The notes under the pieces are model-generated. The model was not told the origin of the DNA and did not search any database. It was given only the letters and a program-made list of their open reading frames with translations. The position numbers and the translations under genes are program-made. Positions 7,695 through 16,143 of a DNA stretch of 64,000 bases are shown one piece after another (position 1 is the first letter of the stretch; every line of letters begins with the position of its first letter). The DNA lies in NCBI RefSeq assembly GCF_029953595.1, contig NZ_CP124535.1, positions 620,001 through 684,000 on the forward strand, read 5' to 3'. This DNA comes from Fuscovulum ytuae. GTDB taxonomy: Bacteria > Pseudomonadota > Alphaproteobacteria > Rhodobacterales > Rhodobacteraceae.

Positions 7695-8690
7695 ATGATG
7701 AAGGGTTTGGTGACGGGCGCGCTTATGGCGCTTATGGCGGCGGGGGCGGCTTCGGCGCAGGATCAGGTGAAGCTGCAACTGAAATGGGTCACGCAGGCGC
7801 AATTCGCGGGCTATTACGTGGCCGAGGCGAAGGGGTTCTTTGACGAAGAGAACCTTGACGTGACGATCCTTCCGGGTGGCCCCGATATCGCGCCGGAACA
7901 GGTGATCGCGGGTGGTGGTGCGGATGTCATTACCACATGGATGCCCGCGGCGCTGGCCGCGCGGGAGCGCGGGGTGCCGCTGGTCAATATCGCGCAGCCG
8001 TTCAAGAATCAGGGTCTGTCCTTCGTTTGCCGCAAGGATGCGGGCGTGGAATCGACCGCCGATTTCCCGGGCAAGACGCTGGGCGTTTGGTTCTTTGGCA
8101 ATGAATATCCCTTCTATGCGTGGATGGCGAAGCTGGGCCTTGCCACCGATGGCAGCGAAGGCGGCGTGACTGTTCTGAAGCAGGCCTTCGATGTGGAAGC
8201 GCTGCTGAATGGGCAGGCGGCCTGCATCAGCGTGATGACCTATAACGAATATGGTCAGGTGCTGGATGCCGGGCTGACGCCGGATCAGCTGACGTTCTTC
8301 TCCTATGGGGAGCAGGGCGTGAAGGTGATGGAAGATGGCCTGTATGTTCTGGAATCGGCGCTGGCCGATCCGGCCTTTGAAGACAAGATGGTGCGGTTTG
8401 TCCGTGCCAGCATGAAGGGCTGGAAATATGCCGAGGCGAACCCGGCAGAGGCCGCGCAAATCGTGGTGGATGCCGATCAGACGGGCCTCCAGACGCTGGA
8501 GCATCAGACCTACATGATGGGTGAGGTGGCCAAGCTGACCGCAGGGTCGAACGGGGCGCTTGACCCGGCCGATTTCAACGCGACGGTCGAGGCGTTGCTG
8601 GCGGCGGTGAGCCCGGAAAACCCGGCCATCACCAAGGCACCGGATGCTGGTGCCTTTACCACGGCGATCACGGATAAGGCGCTGCAGTAA
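7695..8690 (+). CDS. NMT1/THI5-like periplasmic substrate-binding protein
   Basis: 331-aa binding protein with a signal peptide (cleavage near ASAQD, about residue 22) and an NMT1/ThiY-type domain (LKWVTQAQFAGYYVAEAKG; GGGADVITTWMPA). A perfect AGGAGG lies 8 bp before ATG 7695. Relatives bind hydroxymethylpyrimidine, nitrate, sulfonates or pyrimidine-like ligands. The RutR operon context favours a pyrimidine or ureide. It is the last gene of the operon, followed by a terminator. Confidence 0.9.
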   Translation: MMKGLVTGALMALMAAGAASAQDQVKLQLKWVTQAQFAGYYVAEAKGFFDEENLDVTILPGGPDIAPEQVIAGGGADVITTWMPAALAARERGVPLVNIAQPFKNQGLSFVCRKDAGVESTADFPGKTLGVWFFGNEYPFYAWMAKLGLATDGSEGGVTVLKQAFDVEALLNGQAACISVMTYNEYGQVLDAGLTPDQLTFFSYGEQGVKVMEDGLYVLESALADPAFEDKMVRFVRASMKGWKYAEANPAEAAQIVVDADQTGLQTLEHQTYMMGEVAKLTAGSNGALDPADFNATVEALLAAVSPENPAITKAPDAGAFTTAITDKALQ

Positions 8691-8710
8691 TCGCGTCTGA
8701 AACGGATTGG

Positions 8711-8749
8711 GGGCGCGCGTGGGGGAACCCGCGTGCGCCCTTTCCTTTT
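8711..8749 (+). terminator. Rho-independent terminator of the pyrimidine/ABC operon
   Basis: GGGCGCGCGTGGG, loop GGAA, CCCGCGTGCGCCC (13-bp stem with two G-U pairs), then TTTCCTTTT. It begins 20 bp after the binding-protein stop codon. Confidence 0.85.
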
Positions 8750-8762
8750 GCCATATCCGGGG

Positions 8763-8789
8763 TTTGTAAAGTTTTCAGCTGTCTGTAAA
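8763..8789 (+). promoter_or_regulatory. Tandem TxTGTAAA repeats upstream of the ScfR-type gene
   Basis: TTTGTAAA (8763-8770) and TCTGTAAA (8782-8789) are direct repeats 19 bp apart, 26 bp before the ATG at 8815. From memory, the related regulator PccR of Rhodobacter sphaeroides uses TTTGCAAA-type sites, so an autoregulatory operator is possible. Confidence 0.4.
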
Positions 8790-8814
8790 TTGAGCCTGGA
8801 TCAACGGGGGGGCC

Positions 8815-10113
8815 ATGGCACGGGCGGCGCTGACAGGGACGCGATTGCGCGAGAGGCGCTTGGCGCTGGGGTTGCGGCAGGCAGATGTGGCCGCGGCGGT
8901 TGGTGTATCGGCGCCTTATCTGAACCTGATCGAACATAACCGTCGCCGGGTTTCGCCCCTGCTGCTGGAGTCTTTGGCGGATCATCTGGGGGTCGCGGCT
9001 GAGGCTTTGGAGGATGGAGCCGAGGGCGCGCAGATCGAGGAATTACGCGCCGCCGCCACCGCATTGCCGGGCAGCGGGGCAGAACTGGACCGGGCCGAGG
9101 AATTTGCTGGTCGCTTTCCTGGTTGGGCTGCGCTGGCGCGGGGTTTGGCGCGGCGGGCGGCGGGGCTGGAGCGGGCGGTCGAGGCGTTGAATGACCGGAT
9201 GACGCATGACCCGCATCTGTCGGATTCGCTTCATGAGGTATTGTCGGCGGTGGCTTCGGTTCGGTCGACGGCTGCCATTCTGGCAGAGACGGAGGATATT
9301 GAGCCGGAATGGCGGATGCGGTTTCTAAAGAACCTGCATGGCGATAGCGAGCGGTTGGCGCTGGGGGCCGAAGCGCTTGTCGCCTTTCTGGATGGTTCGG
9401 ATCGGGCCGAGGCGCAGGTCATGATTGCGCCGCAGGAAGAGGTGGAGGCGTGGCTTGCCGCGCGCGGCTGGCATCTGGCGGAGTTGGAGCCGGGTGGGCC
9501 GGGGTCTGCCGTCTTGGAGGGCGAGGTGGCGGGGTTGGCCTCGGTCGCGGCGCGCAGGTTGGCGCGGGATTGGATGCAGGTGATGGCACGGGACGCGGCA
9601 CGCGTGCCCTTGGAGGCTTTGGAAACCGAGGCGGACCCCGTTCGGCTTGCCGCAGCCTTGGGGGTGGAGGTGACGGTGGTTCTGCGCCGCATGGCGCTGT
9701 CACCGGGGTCGGAGGCGGGGCTTGCGCTGTGCGATGCCTCGGGGGCCTTGGTCCTGCGCAAACCCGCCGAAGGTTTTGCCTTTCCGCGCTTTGGGTCTGC
9801 CTGCCCGCTTTGGCCGCTTTATGCCGCGCTGGGGCGGACGGGAAGCCCGGTGGTGGCCGATCTGGTGGTGGCGGGGCGCGGGGGGCGGCGCTTTCGCGCG
9901 ATTGCCCATTGCGCGATCCGTCATCCCGAAGGGTTGGGCGGTGTGGAATTGCGCGAGGCGGCGATGTTGGTGCAGCCTTTGCGGGGCAGCGTGGCGCTGG
10001 TCGGGGATATGGCCGGGGCGCAGGTCGTGGGGTCATCCTGCCGGGTCTGTGCGCGGGGCGATTGCCCGGCGCGGCGTGAGCCTTCGATCCTGACAGATGC
10101 GAGTATGGGTTGA
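8815..10113 (+). CDS. XRE-family regulator with ScfR (short-chain acyl) domain
   Basis: 432-aa protein. The N-terminal Cro/CI helix-turn-helix spans residues 6-60 (LRERRLALGLRQADVAAAVG, then APYLNLIEHNRR). A long central region follows, then a C-terminal ScfR/DUF2083-type domain ending with three cysteines in CRVCARGDCPAR. Relatives such as PccR and RamB control propionyl-, acetyl- or other short-chain acyl-CoA metabolism. ATG 8815 follows GGGGGGGCC. It lies upstream of a receiver protein and an SLC5-type kinase. The effector is unknown. Confidence 0.85.
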   Translation: MARAALTGTRLRERRLALGLRQADVAAAVGVSAPYLNLIEHNRRRVSPLLLESLADHLGVAAEALEDGAEGAQIEELRAAATALPGSGAELDRAEEFAGRFPGWAALARGLARRAAGLERAVEALNDRMTHDPHLSDSLHEVLSAVASVRSTAAILAETEDIEPEWRMRFLKNLHGDSERLALGAEALVAFLDGSDRAEAQVMIAPQEEVEAWLAARGWHLAELEPGGPGSAVLEGEVAGLASVAARRLARDWMQVMARDAARVPLEALETEADPVRLAAALGVEVTVVLRRMALSPGSEAGLALCDASGALVLRKPAEGFAFPRFGSACPLWPLYAALGRTGSPVVADLVVAGRGGRRFRAIAHCAIRHPEGLGGVELREAAMLVQPLRGSVALVGDMAGAQVVGSSCRVCARGDCPARREPSILTDASMG

Positions 10114-10170
10114 CCCGGCCATCTGCCCTTTTGACAGGGGGGCGGGTTCTGGGGCATCGTTCAGCCTATA

Positions 10171-10223
10171 GCCCCGCGTCAGACGGGGCGAGGGGGAGGC
10201 CATGCGTGACAGCCGTGGCTGTC
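10171..10223 (+). other. Two hairpins in the leader of the response-regulator gene
   Basis: GCCCCGCGTCAGACGGGGC (10171-10189; 6-bp stem) and the perfect palindrome GACAGCCGTGGCTGTC (10208-10223) lie in the 128-bp gap before ATG 10242. They could be an operator or a structured leader RNA. Confidence 0.4.
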
Positions 10224-10241
10224 CTTCGGGAGGGGAACGCG

Positions 10242-10610
10242 ATGACAAGCCATGTCCTGCTGATCGAGGACGAACCCAATATCGCCGAGGCGATCCGCTT
10301 TCTGCTGAGCCGCGAGGGATGCAGAGTTTCTACCCTGCATGACGGGATTGGTGCCGCGGAAACGGTGCGGGCGGAACGGCCTGATCTGGTGATCCTTGAT
10401 CTGATGCTGCCGGGCTGTTCGGGCTTAGATGTGGTCGAGGCAATCCGCGCCCATCCAGAGACAGGGGCCACGCCGGTGATGATGCTGACCGCGAAGGGGC
10501 AGGGCCGCGACCGTGAGGCGGCGGAACGCGCGGGTGTGACGCTGTTCATGACGAAGCCCTTTTCGAATGCCGAAATGCTGGCCTCTGTCCGGGCACTTGT
10601 CGGGAAATGA
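10242..10610 (+). CDS. Single-domain response regulator (CheY-like receiver)
   Basis: 122-aa stand-alone receiver with no output domain. The acidic pocket is LLIEDE, the phospho-acceptor is Asp53 in VILDLMLPG, Thr is in MLTAKG and the conserved Lys in MTKPFS. ATG 10242 follows GGAGGGGAACGCG. Its stop overlaps the next gene by ATGA. It is probably phosphorylated by the histidine kinase encoded at 10879 and acts by protein-protein contact. Confidence 0.9.
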   Translation: MTSHVLLIEDEPNIAEAIRFLLSREGCRVSTLHDGIGAAETVRAERPDLVILDLMLPGCSGLDVVEAIRAHPETGATPVMMLTAKGQGRDREAAERAGVTLFMTKPFSNAEMLASVRALVGK

Positions 10611-10873
10611 AGCGGAGCCGCGCGCCCCTTTTTCTAAAACGGCGCAGCTATCGCAAGCGGCGTCTTCGGGATGCGGCGCGGATGCTGCCGGTCTTTGGCC
10701 TGTTCCTGTTCCTTGTGCCGGTGCTTTGGAAACCGGCCGAGACGGCGCGCCCTGACACGGCCCCCGATGGCATCTATCTTTTTGCCGTCTGGTTCGGTCT
10801 GGTGCTGGTCGCGGCCTTGATGGCGCCGGGGCTGGCCGATGAAAGCGGCAGCGACGATCCCGAGGAGGGCTGA
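10607..10873 (+). CDS. Small two-helix membrane protein
   Basis: 88-aa protein with a strongly basic N-terminus (KRSRAPLFLKRRSYRKRRLRD), two membrane helices (about 26-42 and 55-75) and an acidic tail. The start overlaps the stop of the receiver gene, and the kinase gene begins 5 bp after its stop, so the three form one unit. I do not recognise a family. Comparable small proteins sit next to SLC5-type symporters and kinases, so an accessory role is plausible. Confidence 0.75.
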   Translation: MKRSRAPLFLKRRSYRKRRLRDAARMLPVFGLFLFLVPVLWKPAETARPDTAPDGIYLFAVWFGLVLVAALMAPGLADESGSDDPEEG

Positions 10874-10878
10874 CCGCG

Positions 10879-13566
10879 ATGCCCTTCAACGTGCTTGTCC
10901 TGTCCTGTCTGGCCTATGTGGCCTTCTTGTTCGCGGTGGCCTTCTTTGCCGAACGGCGCGCGGCGATGGGGCGGGTGGGATGGCTGCGGTCGCCCATGAT
11001 CTATACCCTGTCCCTGTCGATTTATTGCACGGCTTGGACGTTCTATGGCGCGGTCGGCTATGCGGCGCGGTCGGGGTTGGAGTTTCTGACGATCTATCTT
11101 GGCCCGACGCTGGTTTTCGTGGGCTGGTGGCTTTTGTTGCGCAAGCTTGTACGGATCGGGCGGCAGCAGCGGGTGACGTCGATTGCGGACCTGATTTCGT
11201 CACGCTTTGGCAAATCGAACCTTCTGGGGATCGTGGTCACGCTTTTGGCTGTTGTCGCGGCGACACCCTATATCGCGCTGCAATTGCAATCCGTGACGCT
11301 GTCCTTTGCCGTCTTTGCCAGTGAGACGCCCGAAGGCTGGGCGCTGCCCGACAGCGATGCAACGGCGATCTGGGTCGCGGCGGGGCTTGCGCTGTTCACC
11401 ATCTTGTTCGGCACCCGCAATCTTGATGCCAATGAACAGCATCACGGCGTGGTGCTGGCCATCGCGGTGGAGGCGGTGGTCAAGCTGGTGGCGCTTCTGG
11501 CTGTGGGCGTCTTCGTCGTCTGGGGGCTGGCGGGCGGGCCTGCCGATGTATTCGCGCGGATCGAGGCGTCGGACCTGCGGGATTGGCCGCTGGAACCGGG
11601 GCGGTGGACGGGGCTGATCTTCGTCTCGGCGGCGGCGGTGATCTGCCTGCCGCGCATGTTTCAGGTCATGGTGGTGGAAGGGGGCGAGGAGCGCCACCTT
11701 GCCCGCGCAAGCTGGGCTTTTCCCTTTTATCTGTTGTTGATGAGCCTTTTCATCGTGCCCATTGCGGTGATCGGGTTGGAACGGATGCCCGATGGGGCGA
11801 ACCCGGATATGTTTGTCCTGACGCTGCCCTTATCGGAAGGGCAGGGGACGCTGGCGATGCTGGCCTTCCTTGGCGGGTTTTCTTCGGCCACGTCGATGGT
11901 GATCGTGGAAAGCATCGCGCTGGCCACGATGGTTTCAAACCATGTTGTGATGCCCATCTGGCTGAAGCTGCGGCCCAAGGCGGCGCTGACGGGGGATGTG
12001 CGGCGGATCGTGATCTTGTCGCGCCGCTTTGCCATCGTGGCGGTGCTGACGCTTGGTTACCTCTATTACCGGATGTCGGGGGGATCGGCGGCGCTGGCGG
12101 CGATCGGGTTGATTGCCTTTGTCGGCGTGGCGCAGGTGATGCCTGTGTTGGTGGGCGGCATGTTCTGGCGCGGGGCCACCAAGGCAGGGGCCGTGGCGGG
12201 ATTGGTCACGGGTTTCGTGGTCTGGGCCTATACGCTTTATCTGCCGTCCTTCGGGCCGGATGCGGCGCTGTCGGCGGCAGTCTTTGCCGAAGGCCCTGCG
12301 GGGATCGGCTGGCTGCGCCCAGAGGCCCTCTTTGGGGTGGAAGGGATGGACCCGCTTTTGCATGCGTTGGTCTGGTCTGTCGCGCTGAATACCTTTGCCT
12401 TTTGCCTGTTTTCCGTCCTCACCTTCCCCGGCCCGGTGGAGCGGATGCAGGGCGCGGCTTTCGTGAATGTCTTTGATGCCGAGGCGGCGGGGCCGAAGGG
12501 CTGGGCGCGCGGTTGGGCAGAGCCGGAGCCGCTGTTGATCATGACGCAGCGTATTCTTGGCGAGGAGGCGGCGCTGGCGCTTTTTGCCGCCGAGGCGCGG
12601 GCGCAGGGTAAGGAGGGGTATCTGCCCGAACCGACGCCGGATTTTGTGGCTGATCTGGAACGGCGGCTGGCCGGATCGGTGGGTGCCGCGACGGCCCATG
12701 CGATGATCAGCCAGCTGGTGGGGCGTGCGACCGTATCGGTTGAGGATCTGATGGCGGTGGCCAATGAAACCGCGCAGATCATGGAATATTCTGCCAAGCT
12801 TGAGGCGCAGCAGGCCGAACTGACCCGCACGGCCCAGCAATTGCGCGAGGCGAATGAGAAGCTCACCCAGCTTTCGGTGCAGAAGGATGCCTTCCTGAGC
12901 CAGATCAGCCATGAGCTGCGTACCCCCATGACATCGATCCGTGCGTTTTCCGAGATTTTGACCGAAGGCGATCTGCCATCCGAGATGGTGTCGCATTACG
13001 GACGGATCATTCATGAAGAAGCGATCCGGTTGACCCGGCTTTTGGATGATCTGCTGGATCTTGGTGTGTTGGAAAACGGGTCGGTTCAGCTGAATATCGG
13101 TTTGGCGAACCTTCAACAATTGATCGACCGGGCGCTGGCGGCGGCCAGTCATACTAGGCCGGAGCGCAGCTTTTTGATCCTGCGTGACCTTCCGTCCGAG
13201 AACCTGTTTTTGCGCACCGATGCCGACCGTCTGGTGCAGGTCTTCATCAACCTGATTTCCAATGCACGGAAATATTGCAACGCCGCCGCGCCGGAATTGC
13301 GGATCGTGGTGCGGCAGCGTGCCGGGCGCGTGTCTGTGGATTTCATCGACAACGGATCGGGCATCCCCAAGGAAAGCCAGCGCATCATTTTCGAGAAATT
13401 CGCCCGGCTGACCGATCAGACGCGCGCCGGGGGGGCGGGGCTTGGGCTTGCGATCTGCCGTGAGGTGATGGCCAATCTGGGTGGCGGGGTGGATTATCTG
13501 CCCGGACAGGGCGGTGCGGCCTTTCGCGTGACCCTACCTTTGCGTCGCGAAAAGAAGGCGGCCTAA
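10879..13566 (+). CDS. SLC5/SSS transporter-STAC-histidine kinase (CbrA/CrbS-like)
   Basis: 895-aa sensor. Residues 1-520 are a sodium:solute symporter domain with about 13 helices (for example YTLSLSIYCTAWTFYGAVGY). Residues about 590-640 resemble a STAC domain (RRLAGSVGAATAHAMISQLV). A coiled coil follows, then HisKA with His678 in SQISHELRTPM, and a HATPase domain with NLISNARKY, DNGSGIP and GAGLGLAI. No PAS domain is visible between STAC and HisKA. Such proteins couple uptake or sensing of a small solute (histidine, acetate) to phosphotransfer; the ligand here is unknown. Confidence 0.92.
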   Translation: MPFNVLVLSCLAYVAFLFAVAFFAERRAAMGRVGWLRSPMIYTLSLSIYCTAWTFYGAVGYAARSGLEFLTIYLGPTLVFVGWWLLLRKLVRIGRQQRVTSIADLISSRFGKSNLLGIVVTLLAVVAATPYIALQLQSVTLSFAVFASETPEGWALPDSDATAIWVAAGLALFTILFGTRNLDANEQHHGVVLAIAVEAVVKLVALLAVGVFVVWGLAGGPADVFARIEASDLRDWPLEPGRWTGLIFVSAAAVICLPRMFQVMVVEGGEERHLARASWAFPFYLLLMSLFIVPIAVIGLERMPDGANPDMFVLTLPLSEGQGTLAMLAFLGGFSSATSMVIVESIALATMVSNHVVMPIWLKLRPKAALTGDVRRIVILSRRFAIVAVLTLGYLYYRMSGGSAALAAIGLIAFVGVAQVMPVLVGGMFWRGATKAGAVAGLVTGFVVWAYTLYLPSFGPDAALSAAVFAEGPAGIGWLRPEALFGVEGMDPLLHALVWSVALNTFAFCLFSVLTFPGPVERMQGAAFVNVFDAEAAGPKGWARGWAEPEPLLIMTQRILGEEAALALFAAEARAQGKEGYLPEPTPDFVADLERRLAGSVGAATAHAMISQLVGRATVSVEDLMAVANETAQIMEYSAKLEAQQAELTRTAQQLREANEKLTQLSVQKDAFLSQISHELRTPMTSIRAFSEILTEGDLPSEMVSHYGRIIHEEAIRLTRLLDDLLDLGVLENGSVQLNIGLANLQQLIDRALAAASHTRPERSFLILRDLPSENLFLRTDADRLVQVFINLISNARKYCNAAAPELRIVVRQRAGRVSVDFIDNGSGIPKESQRIIFEKFARLTDQTRAGGAGLGLAICREVMANLGGGVDYLPGQGGAAFRVTLPLRREKKAA

Positions 13567-13620
13567 CCCTTTCTTCACCGAATCGCGCCATGTTGGCGGG
13601 GCATGAGGCAGGATGCAGGC

Positions 13621-14541
13621 ATGTCATTGGTGCGGTTAAAACGCGGGGCTGAAGGCGCGCCGGATCAGGCGGCGATAGAACGGGTCGTGGCCCTTTCGCT
13701 GGGGCGGGCGGGGCAGGATGAACTGGGCGCGCCGCTTCGGATGGCGGGGCTGCGCCAGCATCGGCGTGTGCTGGCCGAGATTGTGGAAACCCTACCGGAA
13801 CCGTCGCTGATCTTTGTCTTGGATGACAAGGCGGGCGAGGGGCTTGCCGCCGCAGTGATCGATGCGGCCCTGATGGCGGGGATGGTTGAGGCACTCACCA
13901 CCGGGACTGTGACGGCGGGCGAGGCGATGGCAAGGCGCGCAACGCGAACGGATGCGGCGCTGCTTGCCCCCGTGATCGATCATGCGCTTTCAGCGCTGGA
14001 GGTGGCGGCGACGGAGGCGCGGCTCGCGGCGCTGGCGCGGGGGTTCCGCTTTGCCTCAGTGGCGGATGGCGGGCGGGCGCTGTCGCTTTTGCTGGAGGAA
14101 GGTGTTTATCGCCTGCTTGAGGTGACAGTCGATCTGGCCGCAGGCGCGCGGCAAGGGCAGATCTGGCTCGCGCTGCCCGAACAGCGCCCCTCGGCGATCC
14201 CGCAGGTTGCCGATAGCGCCAGCCTGCGCTTTCGGGCAGAGCTTCAGGCGCAGGTTGAAGGGGCTCAGGTGCGGCTGGACGCGGTGCTGCACCGGCTGAC
14301 CTTGCCCTTGGGGCAGGTCATGGCCTTGCAGGTGGGGCAGGCTATTGCCCTGCCGCGGGCCGATGTTGGGCGGATTGCGGTCGAAGGGTTGGATGGTCGG
14401 CATGTGGCCACGGCACGGCTGGGCCGGCATGGCAGTCTGCGCGCCTTGCGACTTATGGGCGATGCAGGGGAGGCGGCGCCCTCTCGCGCCATGGACGAAG
14501 ACACTATGCCCCTCGGCGCGCGGGCGGGGCCCTTGTTCTAG
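13621..14541 (+). CDS. Orphan FliM-like (SpoA-domain) protein
   Basis: 306-aa protein. The C-terminal region (about residues 225-285) has the SpoA pattern of FliM/FliN (RLTLPLGQVMALQVGQAIAL, then GLDGRHVATARLG). The middle region resembles the CheC-like domain of FliM. The N-terminal EIDALL-type CheY-binding motif of classical FliM is absent. No flagellar gene is nearby. I prefer ATG 13621 (preceded by GAGGCAGGATGCAGGC) over ATG 13603. It follows the kinase gene by about 50 bp and may be co-transcribed. Whether it joins a flagellar C-ring is not known. Confidence 0.75.
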   Translation: MSLVRLKRGAEGAPDQAAIERVVALSLGRAGQDELGAPLRMAGLRQHRRVLAEIVETLPEPSLIFVLDDKAGEGLAAAVIDAALMAGMVEALTTGTVTAGEAMARRATRTDAALLAPVIDHALSALEVAATEARLAALARGFRFASVADGGRALSLLLEEGVYRLLEVTVDLAAGARQGQIWLALPEQRPSAIPQVADSASLRFRAELQAQVEGAQVRLDAVLHRLTLPLGQVMALQVGQAIALPRADVGRIAVEGLDGRHVATARLGRHGSLRALRLMGDAGEAAPSRAMDEDTMPLGARAGPLF

Positions 14542-14579
14542 CGGCGGCAAATGCGTCTGCGGGGGGCAACAAGAGCGCA

Positions 14580-14598
14580 CGGGGGCCGAACACCCCCG
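14580..14598. terminator. Hairpin between convergent genes
   Basis: CGGGGG, 7-base loop, CCCCCG in the 62-bp gap between convergent stops. There is no T-run, so a terminator role is only plausible. Confidence 0.4.
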
Positions 14599-14603
14599 GT
14601 CCC

Positions 14604-15029
14604 TTAGCGGCGAGAAAGGCTTTCAAGCGTGGGACGGAGATGTTCCAGATTGTAACCGAAACGGGCCGGAATGCCGATCAGGTCATCTGCCGACATCTCG
14701 GCCGCGTGGGCCAGCGCCCAGACGACCGAGGATCGATTGCCCGACGCGCAATAGGCAAAGACCGGGCCCGCGCTTGTCTCAATGGCCGCGCGCTGTGCCG
14801 TGACATTGTCCATCGTCAGCGCGCCGCCGATCACCGGGTTGGCCACGAAAGTCAGACCCAGCGCTTCGGCCGCCTGCCGCATCGCATCGGTATGAAGATC
14901 GGGCGGGATTTCCCCATCCGGGCGGTTGTCGATGATCGTGACATAACCGGCGGCCTTGATCGCGGGAAGATCGCTGGGGTCGATCTGGGGCGATACGGCA
15001 TAGTCCGGGGTCAGGGCGCGGATGTCCAT
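14604..15029 (-). CDS. DUF442/TIGR01244-family sulfurtransferase-like protein
   Basis: 141-aa protein of the beta-lactamase-hydrolase-like phosphatase/sulfurtransferase fold. The active loop is YCASGNRSS, a Cys-x4-Arg motif. Relatives are associated with sulfide oxidation or sulfane-sulfur handling. It lies 29 bp downstream of two YeeE/YedE membrane genes in the same direction, supporting a role in thiosulfate or sulfane-sulfur metabolism. Start ATG 15029 follows GGAGAGGCAG. Confidence 0.85.
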   Translation of the reverse strand: MDIRALTPDYAVSPQIDPSDLPAIKAAGYVTIIDNRPDGEIPPDLHTDAMRQAAEALGLTFVANPVIGGALTMDNVTAQRAAIETSAGPVFAYCASGNRSSVVWALAHAAEMSADDLIGIPARFGYNLEHLRPTLESLSRR

Positions 15030-15058
15030 CTGCCTCTCCTTCGCGTGGGTGGGGCGGG

Positions 15059-15496
15059 TCAAGCCGCCTGCGTGATCCGGTCGATGCGCGCCTTTGCGGC
15101 GGGCGCCGCGACCATACCCACGACCATGGCAAGAAGGAAGAGGAGACCGCCCCAACCGCCCCATCCCAATGACGCCAGTGCCGGACCCGGGCAAAGCCCC
15201 GCAAGTCCCCAGCCCGCGCCAAAGAGGCTTGACCCCAGAACAAGCTTGGCATCCACGGTGCTGTCTTGTGGCAGCGGCATGGCGGTCCCCAGCATTGCCA
15301 CCCGACGCCGTGCTGCGATGCGCCATGCGATGGTCATGGGGATGATCGCGCCACCCATCACGAAGGCCAGCGTCGGGTCCCAGTTGCCAAAGACATCCAG
15401 CCAGCCATGCACCTTTGTGGTGTCGGTCATCCCCGAAATTAGCAGGCCAAGGCCGAAGATCGCCCCCGAAAGGGCCGCGAAAAGGTTGCGCTGCAT
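15059..15496 (-). CDS. YeeE/YedE (DUF395) membrane protein, half 2
   Basis: 145-aa membrane protein with about four helices and the family signature GLAGLCPGPALASLGWGG near residue 100-117. Full-length YeeE/TsuA thiosulfate transporters have two such halves; here the halves are separate genes. It starts 3 bp after the stop of the other half. The conserved cysteine of GLCPG is present. Confidence 0.87.
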   Translation of the reverse strand: MQRNLFAALSGAIFGLGLLISGMTDTTKVHGWLDVFGNWDPTLAFVMGGAIIPMTIAWRIAARRRVAMLGTAMPLPQDSTVDAKLVLGSSLFGAGWGLAGLCPGPALASLGWGGWGGLLFLLAMVVGMVAAPAAKARIDRITQAA

Positions 15497-15499
15497 GGC

Positions 15500-15928
15500 T
15501 TAGATCCACCCCAGAACATGGCGCGCCAGAACCATCACGATCCCGCCCACCAGAATATAGAACACGGTTGCCACGATCCCGCGCAGCGACAAACGCGAGA
15601 TGCCGCAGACCCCATGGCCTGACGTGCAGCCATTGGCCATGCGCGTGCCAAGGCCCACCAAAAGCCCTGCGGCGATGATCACCACCGGGTTGGTTGTCAG
15701 ATGCGTTTCGGCCCCGCCGAAGATCAGAACGGCCAATCCGGGCGCGCCGATCAGACCGACCAGAAAGGCCACTCTTTCGCCCCACGCATTGCGACCCGAC
15801 CCATCGACCAGCCCGCCGATGATGCCCGAGGCCCCCATGACACGCCCGTTCACCAATAGATAAAGCGCTGCCGCGCCCCCGATCATGAGGCCGCCGAGGA
15901 GGCCCCACAGCCATTCCGTCTCGATCAT
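15500..15928 (-). CDS. YeeE/YedE (DUF395) membrane protein, half 1
   Basis: 142-aa membrane protein with the conserved NGCTSGHGVCGISRLSLR motif (about residues 100-117), which supplies the cysteine in the conduit of thiosulfate/sulfur transporters. It is the first gene of the three-gene sulfur unit and is divergent from the DksA-like gene at 16144. Confidence 0.88.
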   Translation of the reverse strand: MIETEWLWGLLGGLMIGGAAALYLLVNGRVMGASGIIGGLVDGSGRNAWGERVAFLVGLIGAPGLAVLIFGGAETHLTTNPVVIIAAGLLVGLGTRMANGCTSGHGVCGISRLSLRGIVATVFYILVGGIVMVLARHVLGWI

Positions 15929-16068
15929 GTTTTTCCCTGTCTGCCGCGCCTTGGCGGCGTCTTGTCACGGTCCGTCGCGGCCCCTTCCGCGGCGGTCGTC
16001 GAGGATATGGGCGGGTGAAAAGGTATTACAAGTCTTGAATACATTGTTTGCGCTTCGGTGAACGCTTC

Positions 16069-16082
16069 TTGATCAAGGTCAA
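16069..16082. promoter_or_regulatory. FNR/FnrL-type box
   Basis: TTGATCAAGGTCAA matches the FNR consensus TTGAT-N4-ATCAA with one mismatch. It lies 61 bp before the DksA-like start codon and 140 bp from the divergent sulfur genes, so it could make either unit oxygen-responsive. Confidence 0.65.
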
Positions 16083-16143
16083 GGTCGGTGCCTGCGGGAC
16101 GCGCAACAGTTGCATGACGGACGGATGACAGGGAGGCCCCAAA

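Noticed and set aside
10131..10136. TTGACA as a -35 element for the response-regulator operon
   Set aside because: No acceptable -10 element lies at 16-18 bp.
11935..13152. 405-codon minus-strand frame opposite the kinase
   Set aside because: Composition and lack of motifs mark it as a shadow.
14604..15968. 454-codon minus-strand frame that appears to fuse three sulfur genes
   Set aside because: Most of it is out of frame with the two YeeE/YedE genes; only its 3' part is the real DUF442 gene.
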